Shown here: positions 8,081 to 16,441 of the stretch, one piece after another
How positions within the stretch are numbered: the stretch's first letter is position 1
Layout: each line of letters starts with the position of its first letter
Source of the DNA: Clostridiaceae bacterium
GTDB taxonomy: Bacteria; Bacillota; Clostridia; Lachnospirales; Lachnospiraceae
Length of the DNA: 64,000 nt
Direction of reading: 5' to 3'
Assembly: GCA_910574345.1 (NCBI GenBank)
Contig: CAJSZV010000007.1
Span: 1-64,000, forward strand
Translations under genes and position numbers: made by a program
Notes under the pieces: generated by a model
Seen by the model: only the letters and a program-made list of their open reading frames with translations
Database searches by the model: none
What the model was told of the DNA's origin: nothing

Positions 8081-9030
8081 TTAAACATCCCCCCTCTGCG
8101 GATTCTCGGATCGACTGCCATATAGAACAGATCCGTCAGCACATTGACAACCACATACACCGCCCCGGAGAACAGTACATAAGCCTGGACTACGTAATAA
8201 TCCCTGGACTGGACAGCTAAGATGGCATAGCTCCCCACTCCCGGAATGGCAAAAACCGTCTCCACAACAGATGCGCCGCCCAATATGCCCGCCATATGCG
8301 TGCCAAGATAGGTGACCACAGGGATCAGTGCATTGGCGAAGGCATGGCACATCACAACCTGACGGCGGCTTAACCCCTTGGATAAAGCTACAGTCACATA
8401 CTGCCTGCCGATTTCATCTAATATGGAGCTTCTCGTCAGCCTGGCACAGACCCCTATGCTTGGAAGAGCCAGGGTAATGGACGGGAGCAGGTAACCTGCC
8501 GGGGAGGTAATGCCGCTGGTGGGAAGGAGTTTCCACCTTTCGGCAAACCAATAGATCAGTATAATGGCTATCCAAAAGCCGGGAACGGACAGTGCAGTGG
8601 TGGAACACAGGCTGAGAATGTGATCCGGCATCCGGTCTTTATAAACTGCCATCCATACGCCAAACCCTACGCCGAACAGAATGGTAAATATCATGCTGAG
8701 GGCTGCCAGCCGGGCCGATATGGGAATTCTCCTGGAAAGCTGTTCCATAATGCTTTTGTTGGTAAAAAAGGAACGGCCAAGATCCCCGTGAAGAAGCTGG
8801 TTAAGCCAGTTTGCATACTGCACGCAGATGGGTTTATCCAGTCCCATACGGGCTGCTGCCTCCTCGTATTCCTCCTGGGAGTAGGACTCATTGCCATTGG
8901 GGTTTAACATCTGGTCTACAGGATCTCCCGGCGACATGACTCCCAGGGCAAAGGCCATGATGCTGACTCCCAAAAACACCGGCAGAAGAAGGGCTGATTT
9001 TTTTAACAGATATCTCATCAGTGCTGTCAT
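8077..9030 (-). CDS. ABC transporter permease, NikB/DppB family
   Basis: A 317-residue membrane subunit. It begins MTALMRYLLKKSALLLPVFLGVSIMAFAL, the typical N-terminal helix of OppB/NikB, followed by the periplasmic 'PGDPVDQML' and 'YANWLNQLLHGDLGRSF'. The EAA loop is 'SSILDEIGRQYVTVALSKGLSRRQVVMCHAFANALIPVVTYLG', and the C-terminal 'ETVFAIPGVGSYAILAVQSRDYYVVQAYVLF' is standard for the family. It lies three bases after the stop of the binding-protein gene and overlaps the next permease by four bases, so all three are one transcript under the cobalamin riboswitch. Confidence 0.92.
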   Translation of the reverse strand: MTALMRYLLKKSALLLPVFLGVSIMAFALGVMSPGDPVDQMLNPNGNESYSQEEYEEAAARMGLDKPICVQYANWLNQLLHGDLGRSFFTNKSIMEQLSRRIPISARLAALSMIFTILFGVGFGVWMAVYKDRMPDHILSLCSTTALSVPGFWIAIILIYWFAERWKLLPTSGITSPAGYLLPSITLALPSIGVCARLTRSSILDEIGRQYVTVALSKGLSRRQVVMCHAFANALIPVVTYLGTHMAGILGGASVVETVFAIPGVGSYAILAVQSRDYYVVQAYVLFSGAVYVVVNVLTDLFYMAVDPRIRRGGMFK

Positions 9031-9033
9031 AGT

Positions 9034-10653
9034 TTACTCCGCCCAGGAAATGGTGGGAAGGCCTACGCCAAAGGTTCTTCCGGCATAATTTTCAATGGCT
9101 TTATTGTGAATATTGACATTGATCTGGTAACAAATTGGGACACAGGCGCTGTCTTCAAAGAGAATGGTCTGAATCTCATCATAAACCTTTCTTCTCTCCT
9201 CCATATCCCCGATGGCAGACGCTCTGGCAATCAGTTCATCAATGGCAGCGTTGTAATAATTGTAATTCAGAAGCCGGTTTGAGTTCCCTCCAGCGGCAAA
9301 ATACTGTTTAAACGTGGAAATGGGATCTGCGTTATTGATTCCGAAGACTGTCAGAGTTAAGTCGTAAGTCCCTTCTTTCTGCCTTTCCTTATAGACAGCC
9401 GAATCCAGAATCTCAATGTCCATATTCACTCCCAGTTCACTGTAAACCTGTTTTAAATACTCGGCCACAGCCTTGCAGTTATAATCCGACGCCGTGCCGG
9501 CGCGGATGATCATCGTCATGTCCGCGCGATCTGCAAGTTTCTCATCCAGTACTTCTTTTGCCAGAGCTTTTGCCTTCTCCATATTATATTCGCCCTTAAG
9601 ATCCAGATGGAACACAGACTGAGGGCTTAAAAAGGAATATGCCGGCTCCAGAAGGCCGTTATAGAGAACCTGACAGATGCTCTCTCTGTCCGTGGCAAGA
9701 TTGAAAGCCTCTCTCATGCGCCGGTCTGCCAAAAATTCATTGCTGCAGTTAAACATGATATACTCTGTCATATGGCTTTTTGTGCTGTCCATAGAAAAGT
9801 TTTCATCCGTATCACAGAGATTCTTTGCCGCGTCCATGGTGATGGCGCCATTGTCCGCAAGCCCCATGACCTCCCCCGCTTTTAAGGCGGAAATTCTTGT
9901 CTGGGCATCGGGAATACAGCGAATCCGAAACCGCTTTACCTTTCCCGGTTCTCCATAATAATCGTCATTTCGCTCCAGCAGCACATACTGAGAATCTACG
10001 TGTTCCACAATCTTGTAAGGGCCTGTGCCGATGGCATAGTCAGAGATCACTCCTGTTTCCTTATGAAAACACCGGGGACTGAACATAGGGCTGCCATAAT
10101 CGGAAAGAATATATTCCAGGGTGGTAACAGGTTCTTTAAAGGTGAATTTCACCGTGTAGTCGTCAACCTTTTCCATTTTCTCCAGATTGGGGAAAGATTT
10201 TTCCACACTTAAGGATGTATACACAGATGGAATCCCATGGGTCCAGCGTTCAATATTCTCCAGGCATACGTCTGCATCAAACTGCACGCCGTCTGTAAAA
10301 TATGCATCCTGGCGCAGATGGAAGATCCATTCTCTGTAAGCATCGTCATGCTCCCAGGACCGAGCAAGCCATGGCTCAATCACTCCCCCGTTGTTGGCAG
10401 TCAGGGCCTCCCATACATAAGCGCCTTCCCAGCAGTAAAATGCATCGCCGCTTCCCTGTACCGCATCCCGGTATGCGGCAATGACCACTTCCTCCTCATC
10501 GTTGCGGTTTTGTGCCTTCCCTGTCTGCCTGTCACTGTCTGTACCCTTTGGGGTTTTGCAGCCAGTCCCAAGAACCAGAGCCGCAGCCATTACAAAAAAT
10601 GCCCCAAAAACTCTTTTCTTCATCTGAGCTTTCTTCATCTGAGCTTTCTTCAT
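9034..10653 (-). CDS. family 5 extracellular solute-binding lipoprotein, NikA-like
   Basis: A 539-residue lipoprotein with a signal ending in 'LVLGTGC' (lipobox L-G-T-G-C). SBP_bac_5 landmarks are present: 'PWLARSWEHDDAYREWIFHLRQDAYFTDGVQFDADV', 'GTGPYKIVEHVDSQYVLLERNDDYYG' and 'RMREAFNLATDRESICQVLYNG'. These resemble NikA-type more than oligopeptide-binding proteins. The cobalamin riboswitch upstream suggests that the ligand is cobalt, or nickel/cobalt in a chelate (inference). The first 14 residues are encoded by a 15-bp tandem repeat that supplies three in-frame ATGs; GGAGG precedes the first. ATPase genes are missing from the operon. Confidence 0.88.
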   Translation of the reverse strand: MKKAQMKKAQMKKRVFGAFFVMAAALVLGTGCKTPKGTDSDRQTGKAQNRNDEEEVVIAAYRDAVQGSGDAFYCWEGAYVWEALTANNGGVIEPWLARSWEHDDAYREWIFHLRQDAYFTDGVQFDADVCLENIERWTHGIPSVYTSLSVEKSFPNLEKMEKVDDYTVKFTFKEPVTTLEYILSDYGSPMFSPRCFHKETGVISDYAIGTGPYKIVEHVDSQYVLLERNDDYYGEPGKVKRFRIRCIPDAQTRISALKAGEVMGLADNGAITMDAAKNLCDTDENFSMDSTKSHMTEYIMFNCSNEFLADRRMREAFNLATDRESICQVLYNGLLEPAYSFLSPQSVFHLDLKGEYNMEKAKALAKEVLDEKLADRADMTMIIRAGTASDYNCKAVAEYLKQVYSELGVNMDIEILDSAVYKERQKEGTYDLTLTVFGINNADPISTFKQYFAAGGNSNRLLNYNYYNAAIDELIARASAIGDMEERRKVYDEIQTILFEDSACVPICYQINVNIHNKAIENYAGRTFGVGLPTISWAE

Positions 10654-10899
10654 CTGAACTCCTCCGTCTTTAATGTTATGTTGTGATTAACAGCGATCCA
10701 ATTTTTTAGGAAATACGGGAGAATCTCCCACGGACAAAGATTTATCGAATGTCTGGTTTTCACCGGAGAAAAACATGCAAAATACGCCGTCAGGGATACA
10801 GTCAGAAAACGCTTTCTTTTATATCTCACGGCTTCTTTTAAGCGGTACAATCAATGCCTCGTGATCTGGAAGTTAACTGCCCTGCAGGCAGAAATCAAT

Positions 10900-11172
10900 T
10901 CCCGTACCAACAACCGGCAGGTTTCCTGACTTGCAGCTCTTCACAAAGGACCGCCTTCCCGGTTCCCCAGTGACTGCGCATACTGCGCCTGGCCTTTGCT
11001 CCCTGCTTACAGTGACGAGATCGTACAGGATTTGCACCTGTTTCCCTTTTACCTGTCTCCTTCGGATTCTTCCGAAGAGACAGCACCGGCTGCCTTCTAA
11101 ATTGTCTTTGATTCTATCTGCGGACAAGGGACACACGCCTTGTATTCCCTTGTTCACGGAAGGTATTGTAAC
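10900..11172 (-). promoter_or_regulatory. cobalamin (adenosylcobalamin-type) riboswitch
   Basis: On the minus strand the conserved blocks of the class appear in order: AAAGGGAAACAGGTG, CAAATCCTGTACG, TCGTCACTGTAAGCAGGGAG (last T of GTCACTG to the kissing region), CAGTCACTGGG, GGGAAGGC, and finally AGTCAGGAAACCTGCCGG (the B12 box end). An outer helix can pair AATACC near 11168 with GGTAC near 10905. It heads the NikABC-like operon; about 250 bases separate it from the first start codon. A short GGGAGA/TCTCCC hairpin near 10720 followed by T-rich sequence could be part of the expression platform. B12 binding would normally switch the operon off. Confidence 0.92.
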
Positions 11173-11271
11173 ATCATATGGAAAAAAAGACAAGTATATC
11201 TGAACAAAGAAAAGAATTTGTCAAGGCCTTCCCCTGAAATTCCACAGGAAATTATTTTCAAATCCATACCC

Positions 11272-11301
11272 GAATAAATCTATAAAAATCAGTACATCAT
11301 T
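11272..11301 (+). promoter_or_regulatory. sigma-G-type promoter of sigG
   Basis: GAATA at 11272-11276, an 18-base spacer, and CATCATT at 11295-11301 fit the published sigma-G consensus GMATR-N18-CATNMTA with one mismatch (last base). It lies about 45 bases before the sigG start codon, as expected for the autoregulated gene of Bacillus. The match is seen in the sequence; the function is inferred. Confidence 0.6.
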
Positions 11302-11345
11302 CTTTTATAGCTTATGAATCTCAAAACCATGCGGAGGTAATGGAT

Positions 11346-12122
11346 ATGTCAATATACAAGGTTGAAATCTGCGGAGTCAATACGGCAAAGCTTCCGTTAC
11401 TGAACAATGAAGAGAAAGAAGAACTGTTTAAGCGCATTAAACAGGGCGATAAAGAAGCACGGGAACAGTACATTAAAGGCAATCTGCGTCTGGTTTTAAG
11501 TGTCATCCAGCGTTTTTCCAGCAGCAATGAGAATGTGGATGATTTATTCCAGATCGGCTGCATCGGCCTCATCAAAGCCATTGATAACTTTGACACCTCC
11601 CAGAATGTGAAATTCTCTACTTACGCCGTACCCATGATTCTGGGAGAAGTGCGCAGATACTTAAGGGACAACAATTCCATCCGGGTCAGCCGGTCCCTTC
11701 GCGATACAGCCTACAAGGCAATCTATGCCCGGGAAGGCCTAACCCGCAAAAACGCCAAGGAGCCCACTATCATGGAGATCGCCGACGAGATCGGCATCAG
11801 CAAGGAGGAGATCACCTACGCCCTAGACGCCATCCAGACACCGGTAAGCCTCTATGAGCCGGTCTATACCGACGGCGGCGATCCTCTCTACGTCATGGAC
11901 CAGATCAGCGACAAAAAGAACCTGGAGGAGAACTGGGTGGAGGATATCTCCCTAAGCGAAGCCATGAAGCGGCTGCCGGAACGGGAGCGCCACATCATTG
12001 ATATGCGCTTCTTTGAGGGGAAGACCCAGACCGAGGTGGCGGAGGAGATACACATCAGCCAGGCCCAGGTGTCCCGCCTTGAGAAAAATGCCTTAAAGAC
12101 CATGAAAAATTATCTGAGCTAA
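11346..12122 (+). CDS. sigG: RNA polymerase sporulation sigma factor G
   Basis: A 258-residue late forespore sigma factor. The N-terminus 'YKVEICGVNTAKLPLL' is the SigG hallmark (the anti-sigma contact region). Region 2 'NLRLVLSVIQRFSSSNENVDDLFQIGCIGLIKAIDNFD', 'FSTYAVPMILGEVRRYLRDNNSIRVSRSLRD' (regions 2.4-3) and region 4 'EKTQTEVAEEIHISQAQVSRLEK'-like ('EGKTQTEVAEEIHIS') are complete. The second ATG (11346) is chosen because GGAGG at 333-337 is two bases from the first ATG. Usually sigG follows sigE on the same strand; here it faces sigE, with a Sir2-like gene between. Confidence 0.95.
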   Translation: MSIYKVEICGVNTAKLPLLNNEEKEELFKRIKQGDKEAREQYIKGNLRLVLSVIQRFSSSNENVDDLFQIGCIGLIKAIDNFDTSQNVKFSTYAVPMILGEVRRYLRDNNSIRVSRSLRDTAYKAIYAREGLTRKNAKEPTIMEIADEIGISKEEITYALDAIQTPVSLYEPVYTDGGDPLYVMDQISDKKNLEENWVEDISLSEAMKRLPERERHIIDMRFFEGKTQTEVAEEIHISQAQVSRLEKNALKTMKNYLS

Positions 12123-12180
12123 GGTACTGACACATTCACGTTCAGGCAAACTTCCCTGCCTAAATTTCGCAAAACCAGAT

Positions 12181-12228
12181 TTCCCACCTGCGGACCGGGG
12201 AACCCGCACCCCTTGTCCGCAGAGGGAA
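12181..12228. other. nested hairpin downstream of sigG
   Basis: TTCCC/GGGAA (outer), CTGCGGAC/GTCCGCAG (12188-12195 with 12215-12222) and GGGG/CCCC (197-200 with 209-212) form one nested structure. No T-run follows on the plus strand, so a terminator role is uncertain. The rest of 12123-12392 shows only AT-rich sequence with a TATAAT near 12350 that could serve the Sir2-like gene. Confidence 0.4.
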
Positions 12229-12392
12229 CCACATCTTGCCTTCTGTCGTCTGCTATATATGGTTCTCTTTCCCATAGTTTTTGTTAATATATAAAATCAA
12301 GGGAAAATTATTGGAATATTTGTAGATTTTAGACAGAATAAATAGTATAATACTCTTATACTTATTAACCATATTTGAAAGGGGAATTGGCG

Positions 12393-13124
12393 ATGGATGA
12401 CAAGATTATCCGGCTTCAGAAGATTTTAGATGACAGTCGTTACACCGTAGCCCTGTGCGGTTCCGGTATGATGGAAGAATGCGGTTTCATAGGTGTGAAA
12501 AAACAGGACAAAGCCTATGACATTGAGCAGAAATACGGCTATTGTTCTGAAGAACTATATACCAGTGCATTCTATAATGCCCGCCCGGAATTATTCTTTA
12601 CGTTTTACCGCAATGAGATGTTAAACTTTCCTCCTGAACTCACTGCCTCCAGTCCCGCCATGGCAGAACTTGAAAAAAACGGCCATCTGCACTGTGTCAT
12701 TACCAGCAATATCTATGATATTCCCTACCGGGGCGGCTGTAAGAACGTGATCAGCCTTCACGGCACCATTTATCAAAACCAATGCCCGCGCTGCAAGAAG
12801 ATGTATCCTCTGGAATACATCAAGAATTCCTCCCGCACGGTTCCTCTCTGTGAAAAGTGCAACATTCCTGTGCGGCCTTTGGTCTCTCTCTTCGGGGAGA
12901 TGGTGGACAGTCAGAGAATGACAAAAACCACCCAGGAGATTGCAAAAGCAGATGCCCTCCTTCTCCTTGGCACTTCCCTGGACTCCGAAGTATTCAGCCA
13001 CTACATAAAATATTTTACGGGACGCTGGCTGGTGATCATCCACCACGAAAAACACTACAAGGACAGCAATGCCAGTATGGTAATTCTGGACCATCCGAAG
13101 AATGTTCTCCCGCTGCTCCACTGA
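12393..13124 (+). CDS. atypical Sir2-family (sirtuin-like) protein
   Basis: This 243-residue protein keeps the sirtuin plan: Rossmann start 'YTVALCGSGMMEECG' (in place of GAGxS), 'CVITSNIYDI' (in place of TQNID), 'NVISLHGTIYQNQCPRCKKMY' with the catalytic-type His, a zinc ribbon CPRC...CEKC, 'RPLVSLFGEMV' (in place of RPxVVxFGE), and 'ADALLLLGTSL'. Several NAD-contact residues deviate: GAGIS is not kept, and the NID aspartate is Tyr. NAD-dependent deacylase activity is therefore doubtful. ATG 12393 follows AAAGGGG. It lies between sigG and the sigE terminator region and may share the sigG side of sporulation, but this is only context. Confidence 0.8.
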   Translation: MDDKIIRLQKILDDSRYTVALCGSGMMEECGFIGVKKQDKAYDIEQKYGYCSEELYTSAFYNARPELFFTFYRNEMLNFPPELTASSPAMAELEKNGHLHCVITSNIYDIPYRGGCKNVISLHGTIYQNQCPRCKKMYPLEYIKNSSRTVPLCEKCNIPVRPLVSLFGEMVDSQRMTKTTQEIAKADALLLLGTSLDSEVFSHYIKYFTGRWLVIIHHEKHYKDSNASMVILDHPKNVLPLLH

Positions 13125-13128
13125 CAGA

Positions 13129-13158
13129 GGGCATGGCTGACGCCATGCCCCCTTTTTT
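13129..13158 (+). terminator. Rho-independent terminator of the Sir2-like gene
   Basis: GGGCATGGC (13129-13137), loop TGAC, GCCATGCCC (13142-13150), then CC and six T. It sits between the convergent stops of the Sir2-like gene and sigE; the T-run is on the plus strand only. Confidence 0.9.
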
Positions 13159-13897
13159 ATTCAAACCTGACAATCTCTTTTTTCAGCCTTTTCATAATCT
13201 TCTTCTCCAGCCTTGAGATATAGGACTGAGAAATACCCAGAAGGTCCGCCACCTCTTTCTGAGTCATCTCGTCCCCGTCTTCATTGGTGAGCCCGTACCT
13301 GAGCTCCACAATCTTTTTCTCCCTGGGACTTAAACGGCTGATAGCCATATTTAACAGGTCCTTCTCCGTCTCATATTCCAGATCACGGTAAATCACATCC
13401 TCATCCGTTCCCAATATATCAGAAAGCAGCAGTTCATTGCCGTCCCAGTCCACGTTCAGTGGTTCATCAATGGATACCTCCACCTTGGTCTTATTATTTC
13501 TCCGCAGATACATAAGAATCTCATTCTCAATGCATCTGGAAGCATAGGTGGCCAGCTTAATGTTTTTCTCCGGATTAAAGGTGTTGATGGCCTTAATAAG
13601 GCCGATGGTGCCTATGGAGATCAGATCCTCCACACCCACGCTTGTATTATCGAATTTTTTTGCGATGTACACCACCAGACGGAGATTATGTTCAATCAAT
13701 GCTGATTTCGCTCCCGCCTCCTCCTCTGTCCCAAGTTTTGCGATCAGTCTGGCCTCTTCCTCCCCGTCTAAAGGCGCCGGCAAGATGTCAGCACCTCCGA
13801 TATAATGTACCTCCCCTTCCTTCTGAAACAGCATGGTCTTAAAACTGGGTACTGTTTTAAACTGGAAACGGTTTGGTATTGATACTTTAATCACCAC
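13157..13897 (-). CDS. sigE: RNA polymerase sporulation sigma factor E (pro-sigma-E)
   Basis: A 246-residue early mother-cell sigma factor. The core '[64 protein letters not shown]' and the C-terminal '[30 protein letters not shown]' are SigE. About 30 residues precede 'EGEVHYIGG', the equivalent of the pro-sequence cleavage site (EVYYIGG in Bacillus), but this pro-sequence is poor in hydrophobic residues. The start is a GTG (13897, or the adjacent one at 13894) with GGAGG eight bases ahead. It overlaps the end of spoIIGA, so activator protease and precursor are translationally coupled. Confidence 0.95.
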   Translation of the reverse strand: MVIKVSIPNRFQFKTVPSFKTMLFQKEGEVHYIGGADILPAPLDGEEEARLIAKLGTEEEAGAKSALIEHNLRLVVYIAKKFDNTSVGVEDLISIGTIGLIKAINTFNPEKNIKLATYASRCIENEILMYLRRNNKTKVEVSIDEPLNVDWDGNELLLSDILGTDEDVIYRDLEYETEKDLLNMAISRLSPREKKIVELRYGLTNEDGDEMTQKEVADLLGISQSYISRLEKKIMKRLKKEIVRFE

Positions 13898-14771
13898 TGG
13901 TAATTCCTCCTTCTTTGTCCTGCCCATCTGCGGACATATCCCCGTGAAGCAGCACCTCATAACTGTTGTCTATGGTCATCCCATAAGGCGCTCTGGCAAT
14001 CCACGGCCTGGCAATCTCCACACTCCCCTTTTTTTCGCCGCACCACATGCCGCAGATTTTCATACGTTCAATTCTGATTCCCGCCATCACTCCATAAGGA
14101 TTCCCCACTGTGCGGTAAGGAATCGCAGCCTTCTCATGGTTCCCGTCAGCAAACAGATTCCAGATCCTCTCTGTCACGATCTGAACTTCCTTTCCGCTTA
14201 CAGGTTCCCTTAAGAAATTGCCGGTATCCAGATATGCCGTGGTCTCCACGGAAATATCCCCGTCCGCCAAAACCACCAGATACCTGTTTTTCCGCTCCTT
14301 TGCCATCTCCCTTGCAAACTGTACAAGCCCTTTAACCAGGAGGCATGTTCCGGCAATCAAAAACAGCCACTTGAAAAGGGGCAGCCAGCAGGCCCTCTCT
14401 CCCCTCATAATCATAATCACATAGAAACCTGCCCTGGTATACTCATAAAGAAATTCCATGACTCCGCCTGAAAGCAGCGCCAGCACATAAAAACTCCCTG
14501 TCTCCTTTATGAGTTCCCTTATGTCCCCCGGCCTGTACACCACGATCATCATCAAAGCCGCCGCGCCAAAAGAGGCAGTCATCATCACCCATGGGGGAAG
14601 CTGCCAGAAAAGCGCCTGAGCACATCCGAACACTCCCCCCACAATACTCCCCCAAAAAAGACGTCTGAGAGAAGCCCCTCTTTTCAGGAATTTCTTCAGA
14701 ATATACAGCAAAAGAAAATCCATAATAACATTCACAAGAAAAATAACATCTATGTACAAATAAATGTCCAC
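13887..14771 (-). CDS. spoIIGA: sigma-E processing peptidase SpoIIGA
   Basis: A 294-residue membrane aspartic protease that cleaves pro-sigma-E after the forespore signal. The N-terminal half has five hydrophobic segments starting '[25 protein letters not shown]'. The C-terminal cytoplasmic half carries the catalytic '[12 protein letters not shown]' (DTG) and '[11 protein letters not shown]'. The GTG at 14771 is preferred, since family members begin at this point and GGGAGG lies upstream; an ATG at 14807 is possible. It sits directly upstream of sigE and downstream of ftsZ, the classic order. Confidence 0.93.
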   Translation of the reverse strand: MDIYLYIDVIFLVNVIMDFLLLYILKKFLKRGASLRRLFWGSIVGGVFGCAQALFWQLPPWVMMTASFGAAALMMIVVYRPGDIRELIKETGSFYVLALLSGGVMEFLYEYTRAGFYVIMIMRGERACWLPLFKWLFLIAGTCLLVKGLVQFAREMAKERKNRYLVVLADGDISVETTAYLDTGNFLREPVSGKEVQIVTERIWNLFADGNHEKAAIPYRTVGNPYGVMAGIRIERMKICGMWCGEKKGSVEIARPWIARAPYGMTIDNSYEVLLHGDMSADGQDKEGGITSGD

Positions 14772-14805
14772 GCCACTACCGCTCACCTCCCGCCTCACAA
14801 TTCCC

Positions 14806-14838
14806 ATTATAAAAAATTAATTCGCGGAAATTTGTCAA
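14806..14838 (-). promoter_or_regulatory. putative Spo0A-dependent promoter of spoIIGA-sigE
   Basis: On the minus strand TTGACA (14838-14833) and TATAAT (14811-14806) are separated by 21 bp instead of 17. This long spacing is the peculiarity of the Spo0A-activated spoIIG promoter of Bacillus subtilis (22 bp). TTTGACAA over the -35 element matches the 0A box TTCGACAA in 7 of 8 positions. Seen in sequence; activation by Spo0A is inferred. Confidence 0.6.
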
Positions 14839-14950
14839 ACGGAGGGAGAGAGGGAAAATAATTTATCGGGGAGATTTGGCAAGAAACGACCTGAGAAAAA
14901 AATTTGTTGACTTGACAGTATCAAATATTCACGAAGAACTTATGTCAGTC

Positions 14951-15029
14951 AAAAAAGAGCTGTGGTATCCGGGAGAGAACACTCATGGCTGGCATGAGTG
15001 TTCTCTCCCGGATACCGCAGCTCTTTTTC
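14951..15029. terminator. very long bidirectional terminator hairpin between ftsZ and spoIIGA
   Basis: Bases 957-987 of this block (14957-14987) pair with 14993-15023 over 31 bp, with a single G-T type mismatch and a five-base loop. The stem is bounded by AAAAAA on the left and TTTTT on the right. It lies just after the ftsZ stop (minus strand), so it should end the dcw transcript and insulate spoIIGA. The stem is much longer than a usual terminator. Confidence 0.8.
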
Positions 15030-15037
15030 GTCTGTGT

Positions 15038-16300
15038 CTATCTCTTATTGCGCAGGAAATCAGGTATAGTAATATCTTTCATATTCACATTGGGACGGTA
15101 GGGCGTTCCCGGCTGGGGAACGGTCTGGCCCGGCTGGCCTCCGCCGTTTATGCCGTTCACAGGCTGGCCTCCGCCTACTCCTGAGACAGGACGAACAGGC
15201 GCCGGACCGCCTGCCTGTACGGGACGGCCTGTCCCATAACCGTTCATACCCGGCTGGGCTGTGGCTGCCGCCTCGGCAGGACCTGTCTTTGGTCTGTATG
15301 GAGCGCCGAACCCGGCCATAGCGTTGGACACAGGCGTTCCTTTGGCCACATGTCCGTCAAGGCCCGTGGCGATAACCGTAATGGTAGCCTCGTCCTGAGC
15401 GCTCTCGTCATACATGGCTCCGAATATAATATTGGCTTCTTCTCCTGCCAGTTCCTGTACATAGCTGGCGGCTTCGTTGGCCTCGATAAGACTGATGTCT
15501 CCGGAAATATTGATAATAACATGGGAAGCGCCCTCGATGGTGGTCTCTAAAAGAGGACTGGATACAGCCTGCTTCACGGCCTCCACCGCCTTCTCGTCTC
15601 CCTTTGCCTTGCCGATGCCGATATGGGCGATACCCTTATCAATCATAACGGTCTGCACGTCTGCGAAATCAAGATTAATAAGACCCGGAACATTGATCAG
15701 ATCCGTAATGCCCTGAACTGCCTGCTGAAGCACTTCATCCGCTTTCTTGAGAGCATCGGGCATGGTGGTGCGCCTGTCCACAATCTCCAAAAGCTTATCG
15801 TTGGGAATCACAATCAGAGTGTCCACGCTCTCCTTTAAGCGCTCAATTCCCTGAAGGGCATTGGTCATACGGGTCTTGGCTTCGAACTTAAAAGGCTTGG
15901 TCACCACGCCTACAGTCAGGATCCCCATATCCTTGGCGAGCTTTGCCACCACAGGAGCAGCTCCCGTTCCTGTTCCGCCGCCCATGCCGCAGGTGACAAA
16001 TACCATATCCGCACCCTTTAAGGCCTGAGCAAGCTCTTCCGAGCTCTCCTCCGCCGCTTTCTCACCGATATCAGGCCTTGCGCCTGCTCCCAGTCCCTTG
16101 GTCAGCTTCTCGCCGATCTGCATGGCCGTGGGAGCTTTGCAGAAACCAAGTGCCTGCTTGTCCGTATTCACGCCGATGAACTCCACGCCGGCAATATTCT
16201 CATCAATCATACGGTTCACAGCATTGTTCCCTGCACCGCCTACGCCTACTACAATAATCCTCGCTGTATTCTCCGCCTCATTTATCTTAATCTCTAACAA
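15038..16300 (-). CDS. ftsZ: cell division protein FtsZ
   Basis: A tubulin-like GTPase of 420 residues that forms the division ring. It shows '[15 protein letters not shown]' , the tubulin signature '[15 protein letters not shown]' near residue 105, and the T7 loop '[11 protein letters not shown]'. The C-terminal region (about 315-405) is a Gly/Pro/Gln-rich spacer ending in the conserved tail '[11 protein letters not shown]' that binds FtsZ partners. The start is TTG with AGGAGG seven bases ahead. No ftsA lies between ftsQ and ftsZ; the 141-bp gap holds only AT-rich sequence. Confidence 0.98.
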   Translation of the reverse strand: MLEIKINEAENTARIIVVGVGGAGNNAVNRMIDENIAGVEFIGVNTDKQALGFCKAPTAMQIGEKLTKGLGAGARPDIGEKAAEESSEELAQALKGADMVFVTCGMGGGTGTGAAPVVAKLAKDMGILTVGVVTKPFKFEAKTRMTNALQGIERLKESVDTLIVIPNDKLLEIVDRRTTMPDALKKADEVLQQAVQGITDLINVPGLINLDFADVQTVMIDKGIAHIGIGKAKGDEKAVEAVKQAVSSPLLETTIEGASHVIINISGDISLIEANEAASYVQELAGEEANIIFGAMYDESAQDEATITVIATGLDGHVAKGTPVSNAMAGFGAPYRPKTGPAEAAATAQPGMNGYGTGRPVQAGGPAPVRPVSGVGGGQPVNGINGGGQPGQTVPQPGTPYRPNVNMKDITIPDFLRNKR

Positions 16301-16441
16301 GATACTTCCTCCTTCATGCTAAATCGATATCTATTCCCTATGTACTTATGGGTCATTCCCTCAGTAAGCCTATTCTAAACATAACCTATCTAATACTATA
16401 TTTTATTTCCCCTAAAATATCAACTGTTTTTTTAGGATTTT

